Positions 43,941 to 55,111 of a DNA stretch of 64,000 nt are shown one piece after another. The notes below the pieces were generated by a model. That model was not told the origin of the DNA. It searched no databases and saw only the letters and a program-made list of their open reading frames with translations. The stretch comes from Apricaphanius iberus. Its lineage: Eukaryota > Chordata > Actinopteri > Cyprinodontiformes > Aphaniidae. The first letter of the stretch is position 1; each line of letters begins with the position of its first letter. The translations under genes were made by a program, and so were the position numbers. The DNA is taken from contig JAPXFQ010000189.1 in assembly GCA_028564705.1 (NCBI GenBank), forward strand, positions 2,445,501-2,509,500, given 5' to 3'.

Positions 43941-46040
43941 CTATTGCACCTTAAATGTCCTTTTTGCTTCATTCTGCCATAAACCACATTTAAACAACTA
44001 TGTTATCAAAAATTCCTTTCTTCCTCCTTGCACAGATGCCAGAAAGGCCAGCCAAATTTCTGTTAACCAACTGGGATATTCCCCCCTTATGTGTCATAGT
44101 GAGTGTAATTGCAATGTCACACTTCAAGGGCTTGATGAGGGCCGACGGGTGGTCTACCACAAGAGAGGGTGCTGTAGTCAAAATACCAATTAATGAAGGC
44201 CAGAGATATATGACCTGAAGCAGTTCAGGTTTGTACCTTCCTATGGCTTTGGCTGTCTGCGGAAATTGTATCCCATCAGAACTTGGTTGTGGGTCAGTGC
44301 ACAGTGTCAGCGTTGAAAAATTACACTTCCCTCTTACTGATCTTGGATCACGCCCTTGAGCGCATAGCTCTCTCTTGCTGGTTCGTGATGATGAATTCAC
44401 AATCTCTTTGAGAACATCAAAGAACTCTTGAAATCTAAACTGATTGTACTTTAGTTGACCTAAATTAAGAGGTTGCTTAAGGTTGTTCCATACCGCCCAG
44501 TTCTCAGTGGATTTTCTTCCTCTTGTAGTAGTCAGATTTTTAATAATGTTCCAACTGCTCCCTGGTGGGCAGCAGGTTGGTTCTTACAGCTTAGTGCTAA
44601 ACTATCTGCCCAACTTTGGGCCCTCAGAGATGGCACATTCAAACCTTGGGGATACTGCAGTGCAATAATGCTACCGGGAATTAATAGTTTGAGTTGATAA
44701 ACATACCTCACTGTGGCCTGTGGTTTGCAGATAGGTTAACCTACTGCAATGTACTTACATGAATTGTATCCTAATGACTAGAGGTAAGCTTTTTCATACT
44801 GTGTTCCCGATAGGCATTCATTTTTCATATATCAAATGTGAACTTTTATGTCTGAACTGTTTTTTGTAGATCACTTCAAAAGGCCTTGTAGGACTGAAGA
44901 TTTAGTTTTGTTCATTAGTTATTGATCATCTGAATGTGTGGCAGCATGCGTAAGAGGCTTTCTCAATGAGACTGAGACGATTTTTATTAAGTTTAATAAT
45001 CAAACATTTGAAATACTAAAATTTTGGAAGTAATCCACGTATGATCATAAATCGTAATGTCAAACTGACTTTGCTTCCTGGGTTTTGTTTGACTTAATGT
45101 TTGATATTATTATTATTATTATTGTTATTATTATTATTACATATTATAACATGATAATGCCGTGATGTCATTATGGAAATTTTATGGATAAAGTGCTGTT
45201 TTTCATATATTTGTCAAGACTGGAACAGTCTCCACCTGTCCCTGTCCATGTATCATTTATCTTCCACTTTCACAATTAAGTGTTGGTTTTTCTGATACAT
45301 CAAACCCAAAATAAAACTATGAGAGTTTGTGAAGACAATGGCTAAAAATGTGAAAAATTTAAAAGAATATGAACGAATATCACCTTCTACATAACAATTA
45401 TGTAAAGGAAGACTTAACTAATATCATGTAACCTTTGGTTTACAGGCAGTGAGCCTCAAGTGAGTCATTTGGCATAATCTTGAGTGGTGGGTCAAAGACT
45501 AATAAAGTGCGAGGACACTATGCAATTCCTACTTTAGCAGTGCATATGTTATAAAGCTGGATATAAATGTTTATATTGTTGGATAAAATTAGTACTTTAG
45601 TCATTTAAAACTCATAAATTGGATTTTACTTTCTTTCCAGCTAACTTTAAGTTTCCATCCCGAGAGCTGGTGTTTGGAGACTAACCTAAGAAGAATCCAG
45701 TTTATCTTTGAATTAAAATGTGATACATATTTCCTCTAATAATAATTTTACAAATATAAAACTTTTCATATCCATAATAGGGTTCACCCATCTCCAGACT
45801 AACTTTCAGCTAATTAGAGTAAGATGGTGATTGTTGATTTGATGAGTCTGCTTTTTATAACTGACAGTTCTCACTTGACTAGTTATCAGAAACTCCTCGG
45901 GATCTTTTCTTCTGAAATCTTACAATTATTAGAACATAGAGACAGAAAGTAAAATTGAAGATCTTAAAAATATTTGTATGATAATTTTATTTGAAATCAA
46001 AAGGAGGTTAATAGAGAAAGAGGTGACCCCAGCCACCCAC
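43941..46040. other. Non-coding stretch with (ATT)n
   Basis: No gene or known mobile element. An (ATT)n run lies at 45106-45140. The overlapping frames at 43990-44700 on both strands lack motifs; the segment is less AT-rich than its surroundings and could hold an unrecognised repeat or a conserved element. Confidence 0.35.
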
Positions 46041-46049
46041 ACACTGCCA

Positions 46050-46170
46050 TAGTAGTGCATCATTTGTTTCTGAATGAGCACTCGCTTATTCTTTGAATAT
46101 CAATGCGATCTCATTTTTCTAATTATATGCAAATCGCTCCATTGCTGCATATATTCATAGACCAGTTAGA
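46050..46170. promoter_or_regulatory. Candidate conserved element with octamer site
   Basis: The sequence includes 'atatgcaaat', a perfect POU octamer core, next to 'ttctaattatatgc' and 'tgaatatcaatgcgatc'. Such clusters occur in vertebrate conserved elements. There is no direct evidence of function. Confidence 0.3.
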
Positions 46171-46919
46171 ACATTTTCTGGTTTTATAACTTTGAGCAAA
46201 AAAAACAAAGGTTTAACAATATGATGGTATTAGCAAAAAGATTTTAAGCAAAAACACGATATACTGTATTGCTTTAATTCAAAATAAAAAACTAATTATT
46301 TCTAATAAGATAATAAAACAAATTTACTTTAAAAGTTATAGTAATGTTTTGATTTCAATTCAAAGATTTATGCAAAACCTTGATTACAAAATAGACCTCC
46401 CACTCATAGCTCATCCCATGTATTTTTTAAGCAGGTAATGAGGGATAGGTGGTACTCCTTTTACTTATTGCATTATGATTTTCTTAAATTTTGAAACTTG
46501 TAATGCTTCCAATCAGCTCAGCTCTTCTTTCTTGTGCAAAAAAAAGTGATGGAGCCTTGTTTTAATCAGTTGATCAGCAGTGGGGATAGACCAGTGATGA
46601 ATTCCTCTAGGCTCCAACAAGCTAGAAGAAAATCTTCTCATTAGAAAGATTTAAAAGGAAATGATTGAGGAAACATTTAAGCAGTTATGAAAGCTTGGTC
46701 TCCAGCTCATTCCTTGATCCAGTGATGCATTGCAAGGTTTCTCTTGGCAACGTTTGTGTATGAGTGTTCTCAATTTCAAACCTTGTGGGTTGAATAAACT
46801 GAATAGACCTGAATAAATTGACTTTTATACTGGAATATACTGGAATATTTAAACCCCTGATCAATTCCTCTCAGCTTCAGTTAACAACTAAAAAAAACTA
46901 CTGATCTGGCCTGAAATGT

Positions 46920-47668
46920 AGGTGTAGTAATGCACTCAGACCTCAACATCCAAGGTCAAATGAAGTCAATCACAAGGTCAGCCTTCTATCACCTGAAGAA
47001 CATTTCCAGGATTAAAGGACTAATGTCTTAACATGACCTTGAAAAAGTCCTCCATGTATTGATTTTTATTCGTAGTGATTACTGCAACAGCATCCTCACA
47101 GGTCTACCTAAAAATTTGATCAGACAGGTACAGCTGATCCAACGCTGCTGCTCGCGTCCTCACTAGAACCAGGAAAGTAGAGCACATCACCCTAGTTTTA
47201 AAGTCCTTAATTTGCTCCATGTAGATCAAAGAATAGACTTCAAAATACTCCTACTCCTTTAAAAATATTGAATGGCTTAGCACCAAAGTATGTTGAAGAT
47301 CTGTTGTAATTATACCAATCCTCCAGACCACTCAGGTCCTCCAGCTCTGGCCTACTAATAATCCGTACAATTAGAGCTAAACATGGACAAGCAGCTCTCA
47401 GTTTTATTCTCCCCTTATCTGTAACAAACTTTCTGACAACTGCAAAGTTGCTGAAACAGTGAGCTGCTTTAAATCAAAACTAAAAACATACCTGTTTAGA
47501 GCCGCCTTTGAGTAAGCAACTTATTATAGCTGTAATATCATATGTTTTATTGTGTAATATGTTTTGTATCCATAATTTTGTATTTTATTTTTCTCCCCAC
47601 AGTATTTGCACCTTGAACTGACATGTTGAAAGTGTGCTATACAAAAAAAATTGCCTTGCCTTGCCTCT
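46920..47668 (+). pseudogene. L2-like LINE 3' fragment
   Basis: The plus strand decodes in pieces to 'MHSDLNIQGQMKSIT', 'SAFYHLKNISRIKGLMS', 'SDYCNSILTGLPKNLIRQV' and 'QLIQRCC', the region after the YADD motif. It then keeps 'PPDHSGPPA', ending with 'cttgaactgacatgttgaaa' and the tail 'aaaaaaattgccttgccttg'. The tail is of the same type as at 61301 and 7498, a different L2 subfamily from the 18-23 kb LINE. Stops and frameshifts occur throughout. Confidence 0.75.
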
Positions 47669-48039
47669 GCTATGGACAAAGGTAGACATTTACAGTAATG
47701 TAACATATGGTTCGGGTGTTTTCTAGTCAGGGATGGAAAGATCAGAGTTTTAAGATTAGAGAAAGAAATTATTACAGATTATAAAAATATATAATTAGTT
47801 TACCCCTGAGTTCTAAAGCCAAAATTATAACTCCTCTCCCGGCAGCATTGTTGTTAATCATTTTCAGTTGCAGAAATGTCATCCCTGATGGGGTTATAAC
47901 TCAAGTACAGGTGGGTAAAAGGATTATTATCACAAGGTTTCGCAAGTTTAAAAACACTGTATCTTTTTGTGTACACTTGATAGCTGAAGAAGAATCTGCC
48001 TTTAATGGCTTTATTTGTAACAAGTTGATCTACTAGATC

Positions 48040-48758
48040 TCACTTACGAGTCCCCTGCTATCTAAGTTACAAACAATCAAAAATGACGAAAACTTACAAA
48101 ATTGAACATAAGGGTAAAACCACAGAGTCCAGGAAACAAAAAGCAATGATTAGCTGAATATACAACAACGACCAAGCATAGAACTAAGTGAATAGAAGAG
48201 CTTAAGTACACTGAGGAAATGACTGAGACAAGTGGGGACTAATAGGTGAAAGCTGTTGCAGGTAAGGGGGAGAGATCAAGTGGAAACAATCAGTCATTGG
48301 GTCAGGGAGAAACATTAAAAAAAACAGGAGGAGAAAAAGAATATAATCAAAAGTAAGGAGAATGAAATACCAGAAAGTAATTAAAAAGAAGATATTAAAG
48401 AAGGGATCTGTGAGCAACTCAAATGAACAGGGAGAACAGTGGAGAAACAGAACAGAAATAAATAAATACTGGAAGAAGAAACAAATGAGAAAACTATCAA
48501 ATGACAAATAAAAATTTTTTAAAAACTGCTAAACCAAGGAAGCACAAAAAAGATAAGACGGAAACAACAAAACAAAAAAGGTAAAACAAACATCGAAGTG
48601 CAAGAAGTGGAAAATATGGAAAAAGGAGATGCCAAAGTAAAATAATACGATCCCAAAGTTAAATATAGGAAACACCAAGAAGTTAACTGAAATGATTATG
48701 TAAACTGAGCAAAGAAAAGAACTAACTAAAGCCCAGAGAAACTTCTCACATCATGACA
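48040..48758 (-). repeat. Possible solo LTR or unclassified dispersed repeat
   Basis: Reverse complemented, the block begins TGTCATGATGTGAGAAG, is strongly T-rich, and later has 'tcacctattagtccccactt' and a 'cttaagctcttctattcact' stretch like the promoter and leader part of fish LTRs. There is no open coding region. The far end and a target duplication could not be fixed, so the class is uncertain. Confidence 0.3.
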
Positions 48759-50990
48759 CACACCCCTTACAGGCAATGCATGCGTTGATGTTTCTGTCAT
48801 AAAACGTCAGTCATAAGGAGAAAAACGGCAGGTTTAATCTCAACGTTACAACAACCTATTTTTTCCAGCGTCTAACACATTATAAAACAAATCATTCACT
48901 CATTGCCTAATAGTTTCTACCTAATAACAGGTGTAATGATGCAGAGATTATCAGAATTTTTCACCTTTCCTGTCAGTGCCCTTAATGTAACCTGATTGTA
49001 GTACGACTGATGCATTGACAGCAACAACTGTAACTGTACACATCAACAAAAGGGAACTCTGAAATGTAGTTACTATGAGCAATGTCTGTGAGAATGGGCC
49101 TTCTTTTTGCAGGTCATGATTGAATGATTCAAAGAGGCTGGGTGTGTGTGGGATGAGCCCTGCTGCTATCTTTACCCGACTTTCCACCTCTTCCCTCTCA
49201 TATCTCTGGCTTTTCTTTATGAAGCACTGCAGTTCAGCGCTGGACTGCAGCCCAGAGGGAATGCCTCTCAGTCTGAGGAACCTTCACCTTTTGTTGCACA
49301 AAGGAAGCACATATGATAGGTATAGGCAGAAAAGGATATGGCATTTTAACCCCCATTTCCCTCCTCCTGCTCCCTTTTTAGGAGCAAACTACTACAAACA
49401 CAACATACTTGTATGACACACTTTCAGACGTAAACAAAGAACGACACGATGTGGCACAGTTCTCCGGATCTTTGTTTTCCTCTGCTTGTAGTCGGGAGAC
49501 AAATTGCTGCAGCACATTAGCACTACAGTGAAGGATGAAAGTGCACTGAGCAAGGCAAACAAGCATCCCATTACAACTGCCACTTAGCAACAAACACATC
49601 TATTACAGCAGGCTGAGCAAAGCTGGAGGTGAGCCTGCACACACCTCCCACGAGCTGCTATCCGGGGCAGTGAGATCCAGGAAGCCTTTAAATATGCTGG
49701 TAATTTCAACAAGAGGGAGTAACAAAAATAAACTTTTGAAATATCTCTTCTTGCTTTGAAACTGAGGCCCCAAGCAAGTGTGTATACACCATAAGAAAAT
49801 GTTGGTTCTGGTGAGAGTAGAAACAGTCCCTTTTCCTGCCATGACATCACATGCACAGGGAAGGGCTGCTAAACTCATTGGTTCTATTTTATGATTCTGA
49901 TTAATGGATATCTTACCACACAGACCTGTTACTACTGGTCCTTCTGCTTTTCTCTTTGTGTCCCCCTGGAACCTTGGTTATTTCTAATTTTCTTATTTTC
50001 ACCCACAGGTTCATACCCAGGTTGGCACCTTCCAGGCTTGTGTGTCACATATCGATTCCCAAACAAAGAAATAGCACATAATTTCCTTCTTTTCCTTAGC
50101 TGCACTAATTGCTGTGGTTCAAAATTCTGGCTGCTGTTGTCATGGTAATTGTCTTTTGGGGGTTATAGTGGTACTTGAGCTAAAGTGAGAGAAAATGAGA
50201 GGAAGTTAGACGGAGAGATTGCGCTGGTGGGGGGGGGACTGCACCACGATTCATTGTATGCCAGGATCGTTTCGTGTTCCATCTTGTTTTGCGCTGGCAG
50301 TTTACCTTGACTCGAAATGATCTGACCAACGTTGTCGCTTACCGTGTCAGTGCCAGAGAATGAATTCGATGTGGGTGAGTGTGGATAAGTGTTCTTTCAG
50401 AGTTTAGGCTGGGATTACCAAGAGCCTCCCACAGCTGAAAGCCAAGCCCCGCATTCACCATTTATCCACAGCATTGAAACAGACGCTCAGGGTTCAAGAA
50501 GGGGTCACAGGAAATATAGGAGACAGCATATGTCAAACCATACCTGTTAGAGGAGAAAAACTGGCATGACGGCAAACCTTCTATTACTCAACAAGCACTG
50601 GTCTGTGCAAAAGTATATAAATAACAAAATCCAAAAAAACAGACAGACCCTTAGATTGAAGCACTAGATCATCTTTACAGAATAGAAGGAAGCTCCTATG
50701 ACAGTTGGCTCTCATATACCTCCGAAATGAGGATTGCTTCTGCTTCTCCGGTGTCTTAAGCTTCTTAAGCTGTAGTTCTGTGTGTTCAGTTGGATTGTCT
50801 CTGTCTTTAGGAAGTCCTCAGTCTTCCAGTCCTCAAGCATGACTGGGTTTCTGCTGCTCACTGTTGTTATTTAAGCATTTCAGAATAAGATTTCATTTCT
50901 CTCTTATCCTCTGTGGCTGTTTCTAACATATAAGACAAATATAATGAATATGAAAAAATAGTGGACAATCCTCTTTATATTTTCCTTCCA
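48759..50990. other. Non-coding stretch
   Basis: No gene or mobile element recognised. A G-run lies at 50230-50238. The short frames between 48951 and 50148 on both strands overlap one another and have no motif. Confidence 0.4.
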
Positions 50991-50992
50991 AG

Positions 50993-51512
50993 TGTTGAGT
51001 GACACACACAGCCATCGAGTGGCGCTAACCTGCTCCCTTCCACCAGAAGAACGGTCAGGGAAATCTATAAATAGTACTGCTCACCCAGCTGCTCGTTTTT
51101 AGCCACACAGCCTCCAGCCGGGGCCAGCAAGGCAAGGTCCAAGACTCGCGTTCGAAGGAGACACGTCTGAGTTCGAGGAGGAACTCATTCGAGCAATACT
51201 GATGGACGACCGATCAGGTGACTGAAAAACATTGATAAACAAACCCTGATGTTCTGCCTGAACTCTGCAGATTGTTCCACATGCTGATGCCGGCCACGGT
51301 GGGCAACAGAAGAGAAACAGGATCTCCAATCTTATTCCTTGGCCAGCAGAGGAAGGCACGAGTTTCTGCAGGAACTCGCTTCAAGGAACCCAAAGATTGC
51401 CGACACCAGGTGAATCCTAAATATTGATAAATAAAGACGTTGTTTATCCTCAGAGCCCAACGAAACCCATCTGAGTTTTAGGCTGCCGACAGCTGAGAAA
51501 CAGAGCCACATA
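50993..51512 (+). repeat. LTR-like sequence interrupted by the Tc1 element
   Basis: The block contains a TATA-type 'tctataaatagtactgctca' at about 51064 and an 'aataaa' signal near 51430. A similar texture resumes after the Tc1 element at 53172 and ends near 'gatacgtgaca' at 53276. This looks like an LTR cut by the transposon, but no target duplication or partner LTR was found. Confidence 0.3.
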
Positions 51513-51514
51513 TA

Positions 51515-53121
51515 CAGGTGCTAGCCAGTAAATTAGAATATCATCAAAAAGTTGAATTATTTCAGTAATTCCATTCAAAACGTGAAACTTCTATACTGTA
51601 TACTTTCCTTCCACACATAGTGATATATTTCAAGTGTTTATTAATTTTCATTTTTATTATTACAACTGACAGCTAATGAAAACACCAAATTCAGTATCTC
51701 AGAAAATTAGAATATTCTGAAAAGGCTCAATATAGAAGACACCTGGTGCCACTCTAATCAGCTGATTAACTCAAAACACCTGCAAAGGCCTTTAAAAGGT
51801 CCCTCAGTCTTGTTCTGAAGGCTCCACAATCATGGGGAAGACTTCTGACTTAACAGCTGTCCAAAAGACGACCATTGACACCTTGTACAAGGAGGGCAAG
51901 ACACAAAAGGTGATTGCTAAAGAAGCTGGCTGTTCGCAGAGCTCTGTGTCCAAGCACATTAACAGACAGGCGAAGGGACGGAAAAAATGTGGTAGAAAAA
52001 AGTGTACAAGCTCTAGGGATAACCGCACCCTGCAGAGAATTGTGACGACAAACCCATTCAAAAATGTGGGGGAGATCCACAAAGAGTGGACTGCAGCTGG
52101 AGTCAGTGCTTCAAGAACCACCACGAAGAGACTCATGAAAGACATGGGATTCAGCTGTAGCATTCCGTGTGTCAAGCCACTCTTGAACAAGAAACAGCGT
52201 AAGAAGCGTCTCGCCTGGGCCAAGGACAAAAAGGACTGGACTGCCGCTGAGTGGTCAAAAGTTATGTTTTCTGATGAAAGCAATTTTTGCATTTCCTTTG
52301 GAAATCAAGGACCCAAAGTCTGGAGGAAGAGCGGAGAAGCACAGAATCCACGTTGCATGAGGTCCAGTGTAAAGTTTCCACCGTCAGTGATGGTGTGGGG
52401 TACCATGTCATGTGCCGGTGTTGGCCCACTCTGTTTCCTGAGGTCCAAGGTCAATGCAGCCATCTACAAGGAAGTTTTAGAGCACTTCATGCTTCCTGCT
52501 GCTGACCAACTTTATGGGGATGCAGACTTCACTTTTCAACAGGACTTGGCACCTGCACACAGTGCCAAAACCACCAGTACCTGGTTCAAGGACCATGGTA
52601 TCCCTGTCCTTGATTGGCCAGCAAACTCGCCTGACCTTAACCCCATAGAAAATCTATGGGGTATTGTGAAGCGGAAGATGCAATACGCTAGACCCAACAA
52701 TGCAGAGGAGCTGAAGACGACTATCAGAGCAACCTGGGCTCTCATAACACCTGAGCAGTGCCACAGACTGATCGAGTCCATGCCACGCCGCATTACTGCA
52801 GTGATGGAGGCAAAAGGAGCCCCGACTAAGTATTGAGTGCTATACATGCACATTCTTTTCATGTTCATTCTTTTCAGTTGGCCAACATTTAAAAAAAAAA
52901 AATTTTTTTTCATTGGCCTTTAAAATATTCTAATTTTTTGAGATACCAAATTTGGAGTTTTCATTAGTTGTCACTTATAAATATCAAAATTAAAAGAAAT
53001 AAACATTGGAAATACATTGGTCTGTGTGCATTGCATGAATATAATGTACAAGTTTCACATTTTGAATGGAATTATTGAAATAATTCAACTTTTTGATGAT
53101 ATTCTAATTTACTGGCCAGCA

Positions 53122-53125
<4 letters not shown>
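51515..53125 (+). mobile_element. Complete Tc1-like transposon with IR/DR ends
   Basis: The 1611-bp element has terminal inverted repeats of about 210 bp. The outer 76 bp (51515-51590 and 53050-53125) match at 72 positions. A direct repeat containing 'aaattagaatat' occurs at the outer end and again about 170 bp inside each TIR, an IR/DR arrangement. TA lies at 51513-51514 and 53126-53127. The single gene at 51832-52836 is open. Two decayed relatives lie at 29590 and 41300. The right-hand TA has grown into a (TA)n array. Confidence 0.93.
51832..52836 (+). CDS. Tc1/mariner DD34E transposase, intact 334 aa
   Basis: The protein cuts the element out and joins it at TA. Residues 10-46 hold the first helix-turn-helix ('QKVIAKEAGCSQSSVSKHIN'). 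Residues 50-58 (RKKCGRKKC) form a basic GRPR-like and nuclear-localisation segment, and a second helix-turn-helix lies at about 64-106. The catalytic triad is D148 in 'MFSDESNF', D238 in 'FQQDLAPAHSAK' and E273 in 'LNPIENLWG', with 34 residues between the last two: DD34E. The G-rich box is 'PSVMVWGTMSCAGVGPL'. The length fits the usual 330-350 aa. The ATG at 51832 follows a 5' region like that of related copies. No stop or frameshift is seen, so the copy may still make protein. Confidence 0.92.
   Translation: MGKTSDLTAVQKTTIDTLYKEGKTQKVIAKEAGCSQSSVSKHINRQAKGRKKCGRKKCTSSRDNRTLQRIVTTNPFKNVGEIHKEWTAAGVSASRTTTKRLMKDMGFSCSIPCVKPLLNKKQRKKRLAWAKDKKDWTAAEWSKVMFSDESNFCISFGNQGPKVWRKSGEAQNPRCMRSSVKFPPSVMVWGTMSCAGVGPLCFLRSKVNAAIYKEVLEHFMLPAADQLYGDADFTFQQDLAPAHSAKTTSTWFKDHGIPVLDWPANSPDLNPIENLWGIVKRKMQYARPNNAEELKTTIRATWALITPEQCHRLIESMPRRITAVMEAKGAPTKY

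Positions 53126-53171
<46 letters not shown>
53124..53171. repeat. (TA)n microsatellite at the Tc1 insertion edge
   Basis: About 24 TA units directly abut the right TIR. The left side has only TATA. The array may have grown from the TA duplication or have been the target. Confidence 0.9.
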
Positions 53172-53175
<4 letters not shown>

Positions 53176-54250
53176 CTTCAGTCTTCCCAGGTTATTTCCA
53201 CCCAAGCCAAATAAATAATTGGAGCCAAGAAGCATTCACTTTTTCATTCGAACTATTGCAACCAAGATACGTGACAGTTTTTGTCAGGCTTTAAGAGAAG
53301 AATATTCTGTACAAAGGGATCCAGCTACTGCTTGTCTTGATGCTTTCCAGATTCAGCAATAAATGTATGAACCTCCCAGGGAGTACTACTTCAGGTTAAG
53401 AAAAGCTTATCTTCAATGACTTTATGTTCCAGACTCTGAAGATTATGACATTTCTACATAAACTTCATGAGACAGTACGGTATGACGTAACATTACATTG
53501 CAGGACAGAGACCTCAGCACGACAGAGGCTTGTAGATTTCCACAGCTTGATACAAGTCCATCCTCTGTCTTATTGGGTTTAGACAGGCCAATCAGCTTGC
53601 AGGTTTAATCATTGTTTTCAAATACTTTCCGACCGAGAGACATTTAATATCCTACAGCCTCGGTTACTCGATCCAACAGGAATTTCCATTTCTTTGTTTA
53701 ATGTTTAAATTAATCAAAGTAACCTTGAGCGACACAGCATGGTTACCTGTGAGCTACATGCTAAGATTAACCAACATGTGGTTAGGCCTGCATTTCACAA
53801 ACTAAGATTTTTATTGACTTTGTTCAAAATAGACATTGGTTTAAGGTAGATTATTTAAACACAGAAAACTAATTTTATTAGCTGTTTTTGAACCTGCCTT
53901 AATGCATGGATGCAAATGCTGGAATAAAGATTGTTTAGCTGTCTGGGCCGTCTCCGGGTAGTGCTTTGGTGGACGTTGGGGTCTCGCTCTCGTCCAACCC
54001 TCCTCTGGGCGCCCTGTGTCAGTGTCTTTGCTGCTGCTGTTGATGTGCCTCAACTCAGATCAGGTGACAATTATAATTTTTCTTTATTACAAAGCATATT
54101 AAGGGTAATCAATCCCTTGCATGTTTTACCCAATTCAATAGCGAATCTGTGGCATGACTTAAAAAGGACTGTTTAAGCCCTATTATATTGTTTGAGGATT
54201 AACTGTAAACAGTTTTGCAATGAACAATGGATTAAAATTTCATCATCCAG
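53172..54250. other. Non-coding stretch
   Basis: The first 105 bp may be the rest of an LTR-like sequence. The remainder shows nothing recognisable. Confidence 0.35.
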
Positions 54251-54492
54251 ATGTGGGAGGCTGATTTAGGCCCCTGTCTACACTATTGCGTTTTTGTTGA
54301 AAAACGGAGAATGAAAACATAACTTATCTCCATCCACACCAGCGTTTTTACTGCGTATTAGAAACAAATCTCCATTCACATTAAAACGAACGAAAGCACG
54401 GTTCATGTGACTATTCTCCAATACTAGGCATGTGCGTGCTGGTATAAACAGGAAACATGACACAGGAACAAATTGACTATTGCTCAGATTAA

Positions 54493-55110
54493 ATGAAAGA
54501 ATTAATGTTCCATGTGCAGAAAATGTTGAAGGCCAGAGATTTTTTTTCATGGACCGATGACGAGGTTGAACTTCTACTAGAAGTTACGAGAGACTACAAA
54601 ACAGCCATGGCGGCAGAAAAGACAGACTGGGAGTTGTTGCAAACCAAATACAGCGACATTTTGGAAAGGTGCCAGGAGCATTATCCCTCTCCAGAGGAAG
54701 CCACAACAATGGGAAAGGTGTTCCCCCACAATAAGGATGAAATCACTAAAAGTATGTATGCCTGGCAAAACTTTACCTATCACATGTAATGCTTGATTAG
54801 GTGGGATGGGAGGTAAGTAAAACATTAACTTTAAACTGTTTGTATTAGCAGCGTAATTGAGTACAAAACTTAAGGCCATACAAATCAGCTACAAGCGAGT
54901 TGTCGATGCTGGTCGTCAAAGTGGCCATGGGCGAATAGTTTTTCTCTATTTCAAGCTCTGCGATTCCATTTGGGGAGGCTCTTCTGCAAAATGTGTGATT
55001 TCTGAGGGTATCGAGACCAGCGACATGGTGGTTGAAGCCTCAGAGGAGTTCTGGCCCAGCTGGCACTGGGTCATCTGTAGACCAGTTTGAAGACAGTGCT
55101 TTTTCTGCCG
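54493..55110 (+). pseudogene. Myb/SANT-like DNA-binding protein, 5' exons
   Basis: The frame from 54493 reads 'FSWTDDEVELLLEVTRDYKT', then 'WELLQTKYSDILERCQEHYP' and 'FPHNKDEITKS': a Myb/SANT-like (MADF-like) trihelix fold. After a stop and a likely intron (donor-like AGGTAAGT near 54832, acceptor-like TTAGCAG near 54852) the text continues 'TKLKAIQISYKRVVDAGRQS', 'GHGRIVFLYFKLC' and 'IWGGSSA'. Near 55040 a one-base shift changes the frame; the continuing frame reads 'TGSSVDQFEDSAFSAEI' up to the LINE insertion at 55112. Such proteins accompany transposases and help DNA binding. The copy is broken. Confidence 0.65.
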
Positions 55111-55111
55111 A

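Noticed and set aside
43850..43945. CRISPR-like array
   Set aside because: The repeated unit is a 4-bp microsatellite without spacers, in what is clearly eukaryotic DNA.
43759..44193. Plus-strand 144-codon frame
   Set aside because: It reads through the (CCAT)n microsatellite and has no conserved motif.
44000..44700. Possible exons in overlapping frames
   Set aside because: No domain, no consistent splice signals and open frames on both strands; left as unexplained non-coding sequence.
48202..48507. Minus-strand Phe/Leu-rich frame resembling a membrane protein
   Set aside because: The T-rich strand of a probable LTR or dispersed repeat gives Phe and Leu codons by composition.
51804..52292. 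Minus-strand 162-codon frame
   Set aside because: It is antisense to the Tc1-like transposase and has no motif of its own.
52536..52913. Minus-strand 125-codon frame
   Set aside because: Antisense to the carboxy-terminal half of the same transposase.
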